DNA of 64,000 nucleotides, from positions 682,001 through 746,000 of the forward strand of contig NZ_CP011072.1 of NCBI RefSeq assembly GCF_001190925.1, written 5' to 3'. This document shows, in pieces, positions 48,203 through 58,036 of this stretch. A program made the position numbers and the translations under genes. The first letter of the stretch is position 1. Every line of letters starts with the position of its first letter. The stretch comes from Azoarcus sp. CIB (lineage in GTDB: Bacteria; Pseudomonadota; Gammaproteobacteria; Burkholderiales; Rhodocyclaceae). The notes beneath the pieces were generated by a model. It searched no databases. It saw only the letters and a program-made list of their open reading frames with translations, and was not told where the DNA came from.

Positions 48203-49126
48203 ATGTCCCTGCACAAACCCACCTTCCAGCAAGTCATCCTGACGCTCCAGCAATTCTGGGGCGATCGCGGCTGCGTGCTGCTGCAGCCCTACGACCTCGA
48301 AGTCGGTGCCGGCACCTCGCACACCGCGACCTTCCTGCGCGCGATCGGCCCCGAGCCGTGGAACGCCGCCTACGTGCAGCCCTCGCGCCGCCCCAAGGAC
48401 GGCCGCTACGGCGAGAACCCCAACCGCCTGCAGCACTACTACCAGTTCCAGGTCGTGCTCAAGCCCTCGCCGCTGAACATCCAGGAGCTCTACCTCGACT
48501 CGCTGCGCGCGCTCGGCATCGACACCAACGCGCACGACATCCGTTTCGTCGAGGACGACTGGGAAAACCCCACGCTCGGCGCCTGGGGACTCGGCTGGGA
48601 AGTGTGGCTCGACGGCATGGAAGTCACGCAGTTCACCTACTTCCAGCAGGTCGGCGGCCTCGACTGCAAGCCCGTGCTGGGCGAGATCACCTACGGCCTC
48701 GAGCGTCTCGCGATGTACCTGCAAGGGGTCGAGAACGTCTATGACCTCGTCTGGGCGGTCTATCCGGACGGCTCAAAGGTCACCTACGGCGACGTCTTCC
48801 ACCAGAACGAAGTCGAACAGTCGACCTACAACTTCGAGCACGCCAACGTCGAGTTCTTCTTCTCGCTGTTCGGCAACTGCGAATCCGAAGCCAAGCGCCT
48901 GATCGAAATCGGCCTCGCGCTGCCCGCCTACGAGATGGTGCTGAAGGCCGCGCACAGCTTCAACATGCTCGACGCCCGCGGTGCCATCTCGGTCACCGAG
49001 CGCGCCGCCTACATCGGCCGCATCCGCAACCTGTCGCGCGCAGTCGCGCAGGCCTACTACGACTCCCGCGAGAGCCTGGGCTTCCCGATGCTCAACAACG
49101 CTGCAAACAAGACGGAGGCTGCATGA
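48203..49126 (+). CDS. glyQ: Glycyl-tRNA synthetase alpha subunit
   Basis: The protein (307 residues) starts [24 protein letters not shown] and contains [26 protein letters not shown] and [12 protein letters not shown], all diagnostic of the alpha subunit of the tetrameric glycyl-tRNA synthetase. GAGAGACC precedes the ATG at 48203. It overlaps glyS by 4 bases. Confidence 0.97.
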   Translation: MSLHKPTFQQVILTLQQFWGDRGCVLLQPYDLEVGAGTSHTATFLRAIGPEPWNAAYVQPSRRPKDGRYGENPNRLQHYYQFQVVLKPSPLNIQELYLDSLRALGIDTNAHDIRFVEDDWENPTLGAWGLGWEVWLDGMEVTQFTYFQQVGGLDCKPVLGEITYGLERLAMYLQGVENVYDLVWAVYPDGSKVTYGDVFHQNEVEQSTYNFEHANVEFFFSLFGNCESEAKRLIEIGLALPAYEMVLKAAHSFNMLDARGAISVTERAAYIGRIRNLSRAVAQAYYDSRESLGFPMLNNAANKTEAA

Positions 49127-51210
49127 TGAACGCCTCCCTGCTCGTCGAACTGCTCACCGAAGAACTCCCGCCCAAGGCCCTGCCGCGCCTGGGCGAAACC
49201 TTTGCCGCGAAGATCTTCGACGGCCTCAAGGCGCGCGACCTCGTCGCCGAGGACCGCGGCTTCCGCTGGTTCGCCGCCCCGCGCCGCCTCGCGATTACCG
49301 TGCCGCAGGTGCGCTCCGCCGCCCCGGCCCGTGAAGTCACCGAAAAGATCATGCCGGTGCAGGTCGCGCTCGACGCCGAAGGCCGCCCGACCCCCGCGCT
49401 GCTGAAGAAGCTCGAAGCCAAGGGCATCGCACCGGAGGCCGTCGCGAGCTTCGAGCGCCGCATGGACGGCAAGGCCGAAGCGCTGTTCTACACCCGTAAC
49501 GAAGACGGCGCCGCGCTCGACGCCGTGCTCGCCGGGATCGTCCAGGACGCCGTCAAGGCGTTGCCGATCCCCAAGCTGATGCGCTGGGGCGCGGGCGATG
49601 CGCAGTTCGTGCGTCCCGTGCACAAGCTCTCGATGCTGCACGGCGAGCGTGTCGTGCCGGGCCGCGTCCTCGACCTCGACTCCGACCGCGTCACGCGCGG
49701 CCACCGTTTCATGAGCCGCGGTGACATCGCGCTCGCGACCGCCGACGCCTACGAGCCGACGCTGCTCGCCGAAGGCAAGGTGATGCCCGACTTCGCGGAG
49801 CGCCGCGCCGAGATCGAGCGCCAGCTTCTCGCTTCTGCCGCCCGTGAGGGCGCCAGCCTGGGCGAGTACGCCGACCTCCTCGATGAAGTCACCGCGCTGG
49901 TCGAGCATCCGACCGTCTACGTCGGCGAATTCGAAGCTGAATTCCTCGCCGTGCCGCAGGAATGCCTGATCCTGACGATGCGCGCGAACCAGAAGTACTT
50001 CCCGCTCTTCGATGCGGCCGGCAAGCTGCGCAACCGCTTCCTGATCGTGTCGAACATGCGCCTCGAGGACGCCTCCAACATCATCAAGGGCAACCAGCGC
50101 GTCGTGCGCCCGCGCCTGTCGGACGCGCGCTTCTTCTTCGAGCAGGACCGCAAGCACACCCTCGACAGCCGCCTGCCGCGTCTCGGTCCGGTCGTCTATC
50201 ACAACAAGCTCGGCAGCCAGCTCGAGCGCGTCGAGCGCCTCGAACGTCTCGCGAGTGCCATCGCCGGCAAGCTGCACGGCGACGCCAAGGCGGCCGCACG
50301 TGCGGCCCGCCTCGCCAAGGCCGACCTCGTCACCGACATGGTCGGCGAGTTCCCCGAACTGCAGGGCATCATGGGGCGCTACTACGCGCTCAACGACGGC
50401 GAAGGCGAAGTCGTCGCCGACGCGATCCAGTCGCACTACCAGCCGCGTTTCGCCGGCGATGCGCTGCCCGAGGGCAACGTCGCTTGCGCGGTTGCGCTCG
50501 CCGACAAGCTCGACGCGCTGGTCGGCTTCTTCGGTATCGGCCAGGTGCCGACTGGCGACAAGGATCCCTTCGGCCTGCGCCGCGCCGCGCTGGGCGTGCT
50601 GCGCATCCTGATCGAAGCGCCGCTGCCGCTCGATCTGGCCGAACTGGTCTCCGAAGCGGCCGCCGGCTTCAAGCCGGGCCTGCTGACCGCGGCCGGCTTC
50701 GAGGTGCAGCTCCTCGACTTCATGTTCGAGCGACTGAAGAACCTGCTGCGCGACGCCGGCCACGCGGTCGACGTCGTCGACGCCGTGCTCGCGCTGCGCC
50801 CGACGCGCATGGACCTCGTTCCCGCCAAGCTCGACGCCGTGCGCACCTTCCGCGCCCTGCCCGAAGCCGAGGCGCTCGCTGCCGCGAACAAGCGCATCGT
50901 CAACATCCTCAAGAAGGTCGAAGGCGAACTGCCCGAGCCTGAGGTTGCGCTGCTGCAGGAAGAGGCCGAAAAGGCGCTGTTCCACCGCGTCGTCGAGGTC
51001 GCGCCGCTGGTGCGTTCGCACATGGGCAATGAGGACTACACCGACGCACTGTGCGTGCTCGCGGGCCTGCGCGCGGCGGTCGACACCTTCTTCGACGAGG
51101 TCATGGTGATGGCCGAGGAACCGATGACGCGACAGAACCGCCTCGCGCTGCTGCGTCAGCTCGCGGGCCTGATGAATCAGGTCGCCGACCTGTCGCGCCT
51201 GTCCGCCTGA
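49123..51210 (+). CDS. glyS: Glycyl-tRNA synthetase beta subunit
   Basis: This 695-residue protein has the start [23 protein letters not shown] and the HD-like core [26 protein letters not shown]-terminal anticodon-binding region ends in [25 protein letters not shown]. It pairs with GlyQ. Either of two adjacent ATGs (49123, 49126) may be used. Downstream gmhB begins after 12 bases. Confidence 0.97.
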   Translation: MMNASLLVELLTEELPPKALPRLGETFAAKIFDGLKARDLVAEDRGFRWFAAPRRLAITVPQVRSAAPAREVTEKIMPVQVALDAEGRPTPALLKKLEAKGIAPEAVASFERRMDGKAEALFYTRNEDGAALDAVLAGIVQDAVKALPIPKLMRWGAGDAQFVRPVHKLSMLHGERVVPGRVLDLDSDRVTRGHRFMSRGDIALATADAYEPTLLAEGKVMPDFAERRAEIERQLLASAAREGASLGEYADLLDEVTALVEHPTVYVGEFEAEFLAVPQECLILTMRANQKYFPLFDAAGKLRNRFLIVSNMRLEDASNIIKGNQRVVRPRLSDARFFFEQDRKHTLDSRLPRLGPVVYHNKLGSQLERVERLERLASAIAGKLHGDAKAAARAARLAKADLVTDMVGEFPELQGIMGRYYALNDGEGEVVADAIQSHYQPRFAGDALPEGNVACAVALADKLDALVGFFGIGQVPTGDKDPFGLRRAALGVLRILIEAPLPLDLAELVSEAAAGFKPGLLTAAGFEVQLLDFMFERLKNLLRDAGHAVDVVDAVLALRPTRMDLVPAKLDAVRTFRALPEAEALAAANKRIVNILKKVEGELPEPEVALLQEEAEKALFHRVVEVAPLVRSHMGNEDYTDALCVLAGLRAAVDTFFDEVMVMAEEPMTRQNRLALLRQLAGLMNQVADLSRLSA

Positions 51211-51222
51211 CGGGGACTGTTC

Positions 51223-51762
51223 ATGCCGCAGAAACTGATCATCCTGGACCGCGACGGCGTCATCAACTACGACTCCGATCAGTTCATCAAGTCGCCCGAG
51301 GAATGGAAGCCGATCCCGGGCTCGCTCGAAGCAATTGCACGCCTCAACCAGTGGGGCTGGCGGGTCGTCGTCGCGTCCAACCAGTCGGGCGTCGGGCGCG
51401 GGCTCTTCGGCATGGACACCCTCAACGCGATCAACGAGAAGATGGTGAAGAGCCTCGCCCAGGCCGGCGGCCGGCTCGACGCGATCTTCTTCTGCCCGCA
51501 TCCGGCCGACTCCACCTGCGACTGCCGCAAGCCCAAGCCCGGTCTGTTCCTGCAGATCGCCGAGCGCTTCAACGTGAATCTCGACCGCGTGCCCGTGGTC
51601 GGCGACAGCCTGCGCGACCTGCAGGCCGGCGTCGCGGTCGGCTGCAAGCCCTATCTGGTCCTCACCGGCAAGGGCATGAAGACCCGCGACGATCCCGCGC
51701 TGCCTGAAGGCACGCTCATCTACTCCGATCTCGCGGCCGTGGTCGCCGATCTCACCGCCTGA
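51223..51762 (+). CDS. gmhB: D-glycero-beta-D-manno-heptose-1,7-bisphosphate 7-phosphatase
   Basis: The 179-residue HAD phosphatase has DRDGVINYD (catalytic Asp), SNQSGVGRG and the zinc-binding segment CPHPADSTCDCRKPKPG specific to GmhB. It removes the 7-phosphate during ADP-heptose synthesis for the LPS inner core. It is placed between glyS and plsC as in many betaproteobacteria. Confidence 0.94.
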   Translation: MPQKLIILDRDGVINYDSDQFIKSPEEWKPIPGSLEAIARLNQWGWRVVVASNQSGVGRGLFGMDTLNAINEKMVKSLAQAGGRLDAIFFCPHPADSTCDCRKPKPGLFLQIAERFNVNLDRVPVVGDSLRDLQAGVAVGCKPYLVLTGKGMKTRDDPALPEGTLIYSDLAAVVADLTA

Positions 51763-51770
51763 AGGATACC

Positions 51771-52541
51771 GTGGTCGTCCTGCGCTCCCTGCTGTTCGCC
51801 ATCGTCCTGGCGATCTTCACGCCGCCGTTCGCGTTGTTCGGCATCCTCGCCTATCCCCTGTCGCCGCGCACGCGCCACCGCATCGTCACGGCCTGGGCGC
51901 CGCTGATGATGTGGTTCATTCCGCGCATCCTGGGCATCCGCTACAAGGTCATCGGGCGCGAGAACATCCCCACCGTGCCGTCCGTGATCCTCTCCAAGCA
52001 CCAGTCGGCGTGGGAGACGATGGCCCTGCAGGTGATCTTCCCGCCGCTGTGCTTTGTGCTGAAACGCGAACTCCTCAAGGTGCCGTTCTTCGGCTGGGGT
52101 CTTGCGGCTATTCCCGGCATTGCGATCGACCGCGCCGCTGGCAAGGACGCGCTCGCCCAGGTCGTCGAGCAGGGTCGGGCCCGCCTGTCGGAAGGCTACT
52201 GGGTCGCGGTGTTCCCGGAGGGCACCCGTACAGCACCCGGCGTCAAGCGTCGCTACAAGGCAGGCGGGGCCGCGCTCGCGCAGCAGGCGGGTGTCCCCGT
52301 CGTGCCCGTGGCGCATAATGCCGGGGAGTTCTGGGGCCGCGACGCCTTCCTCAAGTATCCGGGCGAGATCACCGTCAGCATCGGCCCCGTGATCGATCCG
52401 ACGGGCCTGGATGCCGCCGAGGTCAATCGGCGCTCTGCGGCATGGATCGAAGGCGAGATGCGCCGCCTGTTCCCGCACCACTACCGCAGCGGGCGCGATG
52501 CGGCCGGTGCCGTTCCGGGCGAAGTCGAAGAGGTGGAGTGA
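51771..52541 (+). CDS. plsC: 1-acyl-sn-glycerol-3-phosphate acyltransferase
   Basis: This 256-residue protein has an N-terminal membrane helix, then the acyltransferase block KHQSAWET and the glycerol-phosphate motif FPEGTRT. The first block reads HQSAWE, so the usual Asp of HX4D is Glu, a known variant in this family. It makes phosphatidic acid at the inner membrane. It uses a GTG start at 51771, 8 bases after gmhB, with AAGGA upstream. Confidence 0.9.
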   Translation: MVVLRSLLFAIVLAIFTPPFALFGILAYPLSPRTRHRIVTAWAPLMMWFIPRILGIRYKVIGRENIPTVPSVILSKHQSAWETMALQVIFPPLCFVLKRELLKVPFFGWGLAAIPGIAIDRAAGKDALAQVVEQGRARLSEGYWVAVFPEGTRTAPGVKRRYKAGGAALAQQAGVPVVPVAHNAGEFWGRDAFLKYPGEITVSIGPVIDPTGLDAAEVNRRSAAWIEGEMRRLFPHHYRSGRDAAGAVPGEVEEVE

Positions 52542-52617
52542 ACCGGGCGGCTTCGGTCGTCCCGCAAGCCGCCCCTGGGGCGCGGAGCGTGGAATGGAAG
52601 GGGCGGAAGGAATGCAG

Positions 52618-54303
52618 ATGATGGATCGTCGTGGCAGGCTTACGCCGCAGGCGGCGGAGCCGCAGGCGCGCGAATCCGTCGGACATTTCCGCCTGATGCG
52701 CTATTTCACGCTCGCGAGCCTCGTCGCGTTCGTGATCGTCGCTGTCGTGCTGTATTTCCTGCAACGCGGCGAGATCACGTTTTTCGCCCAGGTCCAGCGC
52801 GCGCAGGGCGACTTCTTCGCTCGTGCGCAGACTGATCTGGCCGCGAAGCAGGACCAGGCCGCGCGCGCGAGCCTGCTCTCCCTGCACGAGGCCAGCCACG
52901 TCACGCTCACGCGGGTGGCCGGCAACGTGCTGTGGGACTCCTACATCGCGCCCTTCGCCGCGCGTGCGCAGGCCATTTCCGCTGCCCCCTGCCGCAGCCT
53001 GCCCCCGCCCGCGGCGGGCGGGCCCGATCCGCGGCGCGCATGCTTTGCGGAGCTGGGCCGCACGATCATGGCGCTGCCGGGCTTCGCCGAGCTCGACGCC
53101 AAGGCCTACGAGACGATGCAGGCGAGCAGCGTGTTCAAGATCAAGGTCTTCGACCTGCGCGGCATTACGGTCTACTCGTCGGAGCATGCGCAAATCGGCG
53201 AGGACAAGGCGGACAACCAGGGCTGGAAGAATGCGGCGGCCGGCGTGCCGGCCAGCGAGATGACCCATCGCGAACGTTTCAGCGCCTTCGAGGGCGTGGT
53301 CGAGAACCGCGACCTGATTTCGAGCTACATTCCCGTGCGCGAGCGCGGCAGCGAGCGTGTCGTGGGCGTGTTCGAGATCTATTCCGACGTCACGTCCTTC
53401 CTCGAGCACATCCAGTCGGTTTCGGCCGAACTGGGCGGACTGGCGCACGCGAACCAGGAGGTGCTGGAGCGGACTCTGGCCGAAAACGAGGCCAAGGTGG
53501 GCGCGAGCTCGGAAGTCTTCCTGCTGATCGTGGGAGGTACCTTGGTCGTGCTCTATGGCGCCCTGTGGGCAATCGTGCGTATCGGCCAGCGCATCATCGA
53601 CGCGCAGGCGGCGGCGCAGGAGCGCGCGGCGGAACGCGAAGAGCGCTGGCATCACGAGAAGATGGCCGCCCTCGCGACGATGGCCGCGAACGTCTCCCAC
53701 GAGGTCGGCAATCCGCTGGCGACGATCTCGATGCTCGCGCAGGAGATCCAGCTGAACAAGCAGCGCAACGGGTGCGACACCTGCCAGCCGGCGCTGATTC
53801 TCGAGCAGACCCGCCGCATCGCCGGGATGACGCGCCAGATCTCGGAATTCGCCGCGGCGCGGCGCGAATCGCGCGAACTCGTCGATATCAACATGATGGT
53901 CAAGTCGATCCTCGATTTCCTCGGCTTCGACCGGCGTTTCCGGTCGATCCGTCTCGAATTCAGGGCCGGCGCCGATCTGCCCGCGGTCTCGGTGATTCCC
54001 GACTACCTCAACGAAGTGCTGATGAACCTGCTGCAGGCGTGTACGGAATGTCCCGCCGGTCCGGGCGGAAAGGGCGGCTCCATCGTCGTCGAGACCTTGG
54101 CCAGCGGGGCGGAGTTGCTGATCCGCATCACCAGCGAGTGCAAGGCCTATCCCGGTGTCTGCAGGGAGCATGCCCGTTTCGAGGACAGCCGCTTCGATGT
54201 CGTGCGACGGCGTATCAGCAGCTTGGGCGGTCGTCTCACGCGCGAGCGCTCGTACTACGAGATCGCCCTGCCGGCCGACGTGCCGGTCGTGCCGGCTTCC
54301 TGA
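52618..54303 (+). CDS. Membrane sensor histidine kinase-like protein with degenerate ATPase domain
   Basis: The 561-residue protein has a membrane helix at about 25-45, a large periplasmic domain (about 50-300), a second helix and a HisKA domain with NVSHEVGNPLATISMLAQEI (H-box). The following domain should be the ATPase, but the N-box reads NLLQACTEC where NLxxNA is normal, and no DxGxG or GxGxG glycine boxes are recognisable. It may act as a phosphatase, phosphotransfer or signalling scaffold rather than a kinase. I chose the ATG at 52618 for its AAGGA; ATGs at 52594 and 52612 are alternatives. No regulator gene is adjacent. Confidence 0.82.
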   Translation: MMDRRGRLTPQAAEPQARESVGHFRLMRYFTLASLVAFVIVAVVLYFLQRGEITFFAQVQRAQGDFFARAQTDLAAKQDQAARASLLSLHEASHVTLTRVAGNVLWDSYIAPFAARAQAISAAPCRSLPPPAAGGPDPRRACFAELGRTIMALPGFAELDAKAYETMQASSVFKIKVFDLRGITVYSSEHAQIGEDKADNQGWKNAAAGVPASEMTHRERFSAFEGVVENRDLISSYIPVRERGSERVVGVFEIYSDVTSFLEHIQSVSAELGGLAHANQEVLERTLAENEAKVGASSEVFLLIVGGTLVVLYGALWAIVRIGQRIIDAQAAAQERAAEREERWHHEKMAALATMAANVSHEVGNPLATISMLAQEIQLNKQRNGCDTCQPALILEQTRRIAGMTRQISEFAAARRESRELVDINMMVKSILDFLGFDRRFRSIRLEFRAGADLPAVSVIPDYLNEVLMNLLQACTECPAGPGGKGGSIVVETLASGAELLIRITSECKAYPGVCREHARFEDSRFDVVRRRISSLGGRLTRERSYYEIALPADVPVVPAS

Positions 54304-54429
54304 GCCGCGGCCCGATCGGCTCGCGGCGCTGCATCCGGTTTCGCCGGGGATGTCCTAAAATTCCGTTTTCCGTGGTTGAATCCGGCAGTCCGGCGCGTTC
54401 GCGCCGGGCCGCTCCCTGAAGGATCCCTT

Positions 54430-55641
54430 ATGTCGTCCGCCCTGGGCATAGAAGAAGCCCGCAGCTACATGCACAGGCTGCTCAACGCGATGCACCAGAT
54501 GGACGGGTCCGACCTGTTCATCTCGGTGGATTTCCCGCCGACCGTAAAGGCGCATGGCACGATGAAGGCGCTCAGTCAGCAGCGGCTGACGCCCGACATC
54601 ACGCGCTCGCTGGCGCTGAGCCTGATGAATGATCGCCAACGCGCCGAGTTCGAGGCCGAGATGGAGTGCAATTTCGCGATCTCCATCCCCGGCGTGTGCC
54701 GCTTCCGCGTGAACGTCTTCGTCCAGCAGCAGCACGCCGGCATGGTCATCCGCACCATCGCGTCCGAGATCCCGTCGCTCGCCAAGCTCGGCCTGCCGGA
54801 AGTGCTCAAGGAAATCATCCTGACCAAGCGCGGCCTCGTGCTGGTCGTGGGTGGCACCGGCTCAGGCAAGTCGACGACGCTCGCGGCGATGATCGATCAC
54901 CGCAACAGCACCGGGCCGGGGCACATCATCACCGTCGAGGATCCGGTCGAATACGTCCATCGCAACAAGCAGTGTCTCGTCACGCACCGCGAGGTCGGCG
55001 TCGACACGCACTCGTGGGAACATGCGCTGAAAAACACGTTGCGCCAGGCACCCGACGTGATCCTGATCGGCGAGATCCGCGACCGCGAGACGATGGAGCA
55101 CGCGATCGCCTTCGCCGAGACCGGCCACCTGTGTCTCGGCACGCTGCACGCGAACAACGCGAACCAGACGATCGACCGGATCGTGAATTTCTTCCCCGAG
55201 GAACGGCGCAACCAGCTGCTCATGGATCTGTCGTCGAACCTGCGCGCGATCGTGTCGCAGCGCCTGATCCGCACCGAAGACGGAAAGGGACGCAAGGCGG
55301 CGATCGAGATCCTGCTCAACACGCCGACGATCGCTGAGATGATCTTCAAGGGTCAGTTCCAGTCCATCAAGGAGATCATGGCCAAGTCGCGCGAACTGGG
55401 CATGTGTACCTTCGATCAGGCATTGTTCGACCTGTACGACGCCGGCTTCGTCAGCTATGAGGAGGCCATCCGCAACGCAGACTCGACCAACGAGCTGCGC
55501 CTGCAGATCAAGCTGAAGGCCGAGCGCGGCCAGCCCAAGACCTCTGCCGCCACGGAGCTGAGCCTGTCGATCGAAGAACAGAAAGAAGAGGAAGAAGTGG
55601 TCGAGGGCGCCGCAGGTCCGGGTGCCAAGGTCGCCGGCTAG
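54430..55641 (+). CDS. pilU: Type IV pilus retraction ATPase PilU
   Basis: The 403-residue PilT-family ATPase has Walker A VGGTGSGKSTTLA, the Asp box ITVEDPVEYVH, Walker B LIGEIRDRETM and the His box TGHLCLGTLHANNANQT. The C-terminal RNADSTNELRLQIKLKAE and an acidic tail (EEQKEEEEVVEG) are PilU-like rather than PilT-like. PilU helps PilT retract pili. AAGGA lies 7 bases before the ATG at 54430. pilT itself is not in the window next to it. Confidence 0.9.
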   Translation: MSSALGIEEARSYMHRLLNAMHQMDGSDLFISVDFPPTVKAHGTMKALSQQRLTPDITRSLALSLMNDRQRAEFEAEMECNFAISIPGVCRFRVNVFVQQQHAGMVIRTIASEIPSLAKLGLPEVLKEIILTKRGLVLVVGGTGSGKSTTLAAMIDHRNSTGPGHIITVEDPVEYVHRNKQCLVTHREVGVDTHSWEHALKNTLRQAPDVILIGEIRDRETMEHAIAFAETGHLCLGTLHANNANQTIDRIVNFFPEERRNQLLMDLSSNLRAIVSQRLIRTEDGKGRKAAIEILLNTPTIAEMIFKGQFQSIKEIMAKSRELGMCTFDQALFDLYDAGFVSYEEAIRNADSTNELRLQIKLKAERGQPKTSAATELSLSIEEQKEEEEVVEGAAGPGAKVAG

Positions 55642-55698
55642 GCGGCGAATTCGCGCCCGCAGCATACCCTTCCGCCTCGGCGAATCCGGCCCTGAAAG

Positions 55699-55734
55699 CA
55701 AGAAGCCCCGCAGATCGCTCTGCGGGGCTTCTTG
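55699..55734. terminator. Bidirectional terminator between pilU and phasin genes
   Basis: A perfect 16-bp stem with a 4-base loop (left arm CAAGAAGCCCCGCAGA) lies between the convergent pilU and phasin stops. The outer TTCTTG and CAAGAA parts give short U-rich ends in both directions. Confidence 0.85.
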
Positions 55735-55785
55735 TTGCCGCGCCGCCCCGGACGGGGCTGGCGCGTCGATTTGCTCAGACGGCGA

Positions 55786-56346
55786 TCAGGCAGCCTTCTT
55801 CGACGCGGTCTTGGCGGTGGCGCTCACGGCCTTGACGGTGGCGTTGGTCGCGGCAGCGACGTTCGCTTCGGCGATCTCGGCGACCTGCTTGGCAGCCTTG
55901 CTGACGCTGTCGTAGGCGCTGTTGGCGGCGGCGATGGCCGACTTGACGGCGGCAACGGCGACGTCCGAACCGGCCGGAGCCGACTTGGCAGCCTTGTCGA
56001 GGGCGGCGGCCACGCTCTTGTTCAGCTCGGCGACCTGGGCTTCGACCAGCTTCGAGACTTCTTCCTGACCCTGCGAAGCGATTTCATAGACGCTGCGGTT
56101 GTAGGCAACGGCCTTCTCGACCAGCGGCTGAACCAGCGCGGCTTGCAGACCCAGGAATTCCTGGGCGTCCTTTGCGCCGAGCAGGGCCTTGGAGTTGGCC
56201 AGGCCGTCTTCGAGGATCGAACGGGCGGTGTTCAGGTTCAGGGCGGCGAAACGCTCGGCGCTGGCGAAGGCGTTGTTGGCCAGGGTCAGCAGGGTTTCGA
56301 CGTTGGCTTTGTTGGTGGCGGCGAACTGCTCGGGAGTTGCAAACAT
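55786..56346 (-). CDS. phaP: Phasin (polyhydroxyalkanoate granule protein)
   Basis: This 186-residue protein starts MFATPEQFAATNKANVETLL and is Ala-rich and helical throughout, with LTLANNAFASAERFAALNLNTAR typical of the betaproteobacterial phasin family. A Lys/Ala-rich end (TAKTASKKAA) is also usual. It coats PHA granules and controls their size. AGGAG is 6 bases before the ATG at 56346; an ATG at 56352 overlaps the ribosome site. Upstream lie a strong promoter and dyad sites. Confidence 0.94.
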   Translation of the reverse strand: MFATPEQFAATNKANVETLLTLANNAFASAERFAALNLNTARSILEDGLANSKALLGAKDAQEFLGLQAALVQPLVEKAVAYNRSVYEIASQGQEEVSKLVEAQVAELNKSVAAALDKAAKSAPAGSDVAVAAVKSAIAAANSAYDSVSKAAKQVAEIAEANVAAATNATVKAVSATAKTASKKAA

Positions 56347-56382
56347 TTTCATCTCCTGATGAAGGTTACGTTTGGATTTGGT

Positions 56383-56418
56383 TTGCTTCGCAACGACCGG
56401 AGTGCGTGGTGCGTCGCA
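56383..56418 (-). promoter_or_regulatory. Two TGC-N3-GCA dyads in the phasin leader
   Basis: TTGCTTCGCAA (56383-56393) and TGCGTCGCA (56410-56418) lie just downstream of the expected transcription start. They share the TGC-N3-GCA pattern with a third site upstream of the -35 box. Their place is suited to repression, as by PhaR-type regulators; the regulator is inferred. Confidence 0.5.
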
Positions 56419-56429
56419 ACATGGATTCG

Positions 56430-56457
56430 ATTATAGGTCCGCGCAACTGCGTGTCAA
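56430..56457 (-). promoter_or_regulatory. Near-consensus sigma-70 promoter of the phasin gene
   Basis: On the minus strand a perfect TTGACA (56452-56457) and perfect TATAAT (56430-56435) are separated by 16 bases. The transcript would begin near 56423, giving a leader of about 75 bases before the phasin ATG. Confidence 0.85.
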
Positions 56458-56463
56458 GCTATT

Positions 56464-56478
56464 TTGTGCGGCGCACAA
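56464..56478. promoter_or_regulatory. TTGTGC-GGC-GCACAA dyad upstream of the phasin -35 box
   Basis: A perfect 6-bp inverted repeat with a 3-base centre ends 7 bases upstream of the -35 hexamer. It contains the same TGC-N3-GCA core as the two leader sites. Confidence 0.5.
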
Positions 56479-56534
56479 TAAAATTTATGGAAATCGTGCC
56501 CGCGCATTGGGCTGTTCTATGTAACTGTTTTTAC

Positions 56535-56555
56535 TTTGTTTCATTATGAAACAAA
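56535..56555. promoter_or_regulatory. TTTGTTTCA-N3-TGAAACAAA palindrome
   Basis: Two perfect 9-base inverted arms around TTA lie in the phasin-enoyl-CoA hydratase gap, about 80 bases upstream of the phasin -35 box. No T run follows, so it looks like a protein-binding site rather than a terminator. Confidence 0.4.
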
Positions 56556-56647
56556 TGCCGGGCGGCAGACAGCGACTCCGTGCCATTGGCATCAATGCCG
56601 CTACGCAGCATGCGCCGCGAAGATTACATGAAAATTACGGAGGGAGC

Positions 56648-56673
56648 GCGCCGCCGCAGGATTGCGGCGGCGC
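56648..56673 (-). terminator. Hairpin after the enoyl-CoA hydratase gene
   Basis: GCGCCGCCGCA and TGCGGCGGCGC form an 11-bp stem with a 4-base loop, 8 bases after the stop. No U-tract follows on the minus strand, so it may terminate poorly or only stabilise the mRNA end. Confidence 0.4.
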
Positions 56674-56681
56674 AAAAAGCA

Positions 56682-57458
56682 TCAGCGATGCTTGAAGACG
56701 GGCTTGCGCTTCTCGACGAAGGCGGTCATGCCTTCCTTCTGGTCTTCCAGGCCGAAGGCCGAATGGAAGGTGCGGCGTTCGAACAGCAGGCCTTCGGTGA
56801 GGCTGCTTTCGAATGCGCGGTTGACCGATTCCTTGATCATCATGATGACCGGCAGCGAGAAGCCGGCGATGATCGTGGCGGCCTCGATCGCTTCGTCGAC
56901 GAGGCGGTCGGCGGGAACGATGCGGGCGACGAGGCCGGCACGTTCGGCCTCGGCGGCGTCCATCATGCGGGAGGTGAGGCACATGTCCATCGCCTTCGCC
57001 TTGCCGATCGCGCGCGGCAGGCGCTGCGTGCCGCCGGCTCCGGGCAGGACGCCCAGCTTGATCTCGGGCTGGCCGAACTTCGCGGTGTCGGCGGCGAAGA
57101 TCATGTCGCACATCATCGCCAGTTCGCATCCGCCGCCCAGCGCAAAGCCTCCGACCGCGGCGATGATCGGCTTGCGGCAGCTCTTCAAGCGCTCCCAGTT
57201 GCGCGTGATGTAGTCGCCCTTGTAGGCGTCCATGTGCGAGTAGTTCGCCATCGCGCCGATGTCGGCGCCTGCGGCGAAGGCCTTTTCCGAGCCGGTGATG
57301 ACGATCGCGCCGATGTCCTCGTTCTTTTCGAAGCCGTCGAGCGCGTGGCCGACCTCGTCGATCAGCTGGTCGTTGAGGGCGTTCATGGCCTTCGGACGAT
57401 TGAGCGTGATCAGGCCGACCCGTCCGCGCGTTTCGACGATGATGTTGCTGTACTCCAT
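56682..57458 (-). CDS. Enoyl-CoA hydratase
   Basis: The 258-residue crotonase has the oxyanion-hole segments [11 protein letters not shown] and [17 protein letters not shown], and catalytic Glu positions in [17 protein letters not shown]. It hydrates 2-enoyl-CoA in beta-oxidation or aromatic and short-chain acid breakdown. It begins 29 bases after lptA on the same strand, where lptB would normally be found, so its presence here is unusual. Specificity is not determinable. Confidence 0.92.
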   Translation of the reverse strand: MEYSNIIVETRGRVGLITLNRPKAMNALNDQLIDEVGHALDGFEKNEDIGAIVITGSEKAFAAGADIGAMANYSHMDAYKGDYITRNWERLKSCRKPIIAAVGGFALGGGCELAMMCDMIFAADTAKFGQPEIKLGVLPGAGGTQRLPRAIGKAKAMDMCLTSRMMDAAEAERAGLVARIVPADRLVDEAIEAATIIAGFSLPVIMMIKESVNRAFESSLTEGLLFERRTFHSAFGLEDQKEGMTAFVEKRKPVFKHR

Positions 57459-57487
57459 GCAGTCTCCTCCGTAGCAGGGTGAAGCGG

Positions 57488-58036
57488 TCAGTTGGTCTTC
57501 TCGGTGCCGGAATTCTTGGGCTGGATCACCGCGCGCACGCGCCCGTCGCCGGTGGCGCGCGTTTCGGTCTTGCCGGGCTGGTTGGTGACCAGATAGTTTT
57601 CGCTCAGCGAGTCGTACTCGATGTAGTGGCCGCGCACTTCGTCGGCGCCGGACTTCACGTGGGCCTGGTTGAACAGGCGGGCCCGTTCGGCGCGGCTGTC
57701 GTACTCGATGCGCTCGGCCTCGCCCTCGACGTACTCGTTGCTGCCTTCGCGTTTCTGGCGGAAGGTCGCGAGCCGTTTCTCGCTGCCGGTCGCGACGCCG
57801 GACTGGAAGCCGTCCGGACCCTGAGTCACGACCAGCTTTGCGCCCTTGATCACCAGGGTACCCTGGGTCAGGACTACATCGCCTTCGAAGACGTGGACCT
57901 TGTTGCGGTCGTCGACGGTGACACGGTTGGCCTCGATGTTGACGGGCTGCTCACGGTCGGCGCGTTCGGCGAGCGCGGGCTGCGACAGCAGGCCGAGCGA
58001 GAGCACGAGAGCGGCGGGAAGGGAAGTGCGCATCAT
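57488..58036 (-). CDS. lptA: LPS transport periplasmic protein LptA
   Basis: This 182-residue protein has a signal peptide ending near QPALA and the OstA fold: [34 protein letters not shown], then [19 protein letters not shown]. It forms the bridge carrying LPS across the periplasm. The start overlaps the lptC stop by 4 bases. lptB is not downstream. Confidence 0.92.
   Translation of the reverse strand: MMRTSLPAALVLSLGLLSQPALAERADREQPVNIEANRVTVDDRNKVHVFEGDVVLTQGTLVIKGAKLVVTQGPDGFQSGVATGSEKRLATFRQKREGSNEYVEGEAERIEYDSRAERARLFNQAHVKSGADEVRGHYIEYDSLSENYLVTNQPGKTETRATGDGRVRAVIQPKNSGTEKTN

Noticed and set aside
45710-48724. An open frame of about 1000 codons antisense to corC-lnt and glyQ
   Set aside because: It spans two well-supported genes and a promoter gap and is low-complexity in composition; a shadow of GC3 bias.
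56535-56555. Palindrome as a PsrA-type site
   Set aside because: PsrA sites read GAAAC-N4-GTTTC, whereas here the half-sites are in the opposite order.
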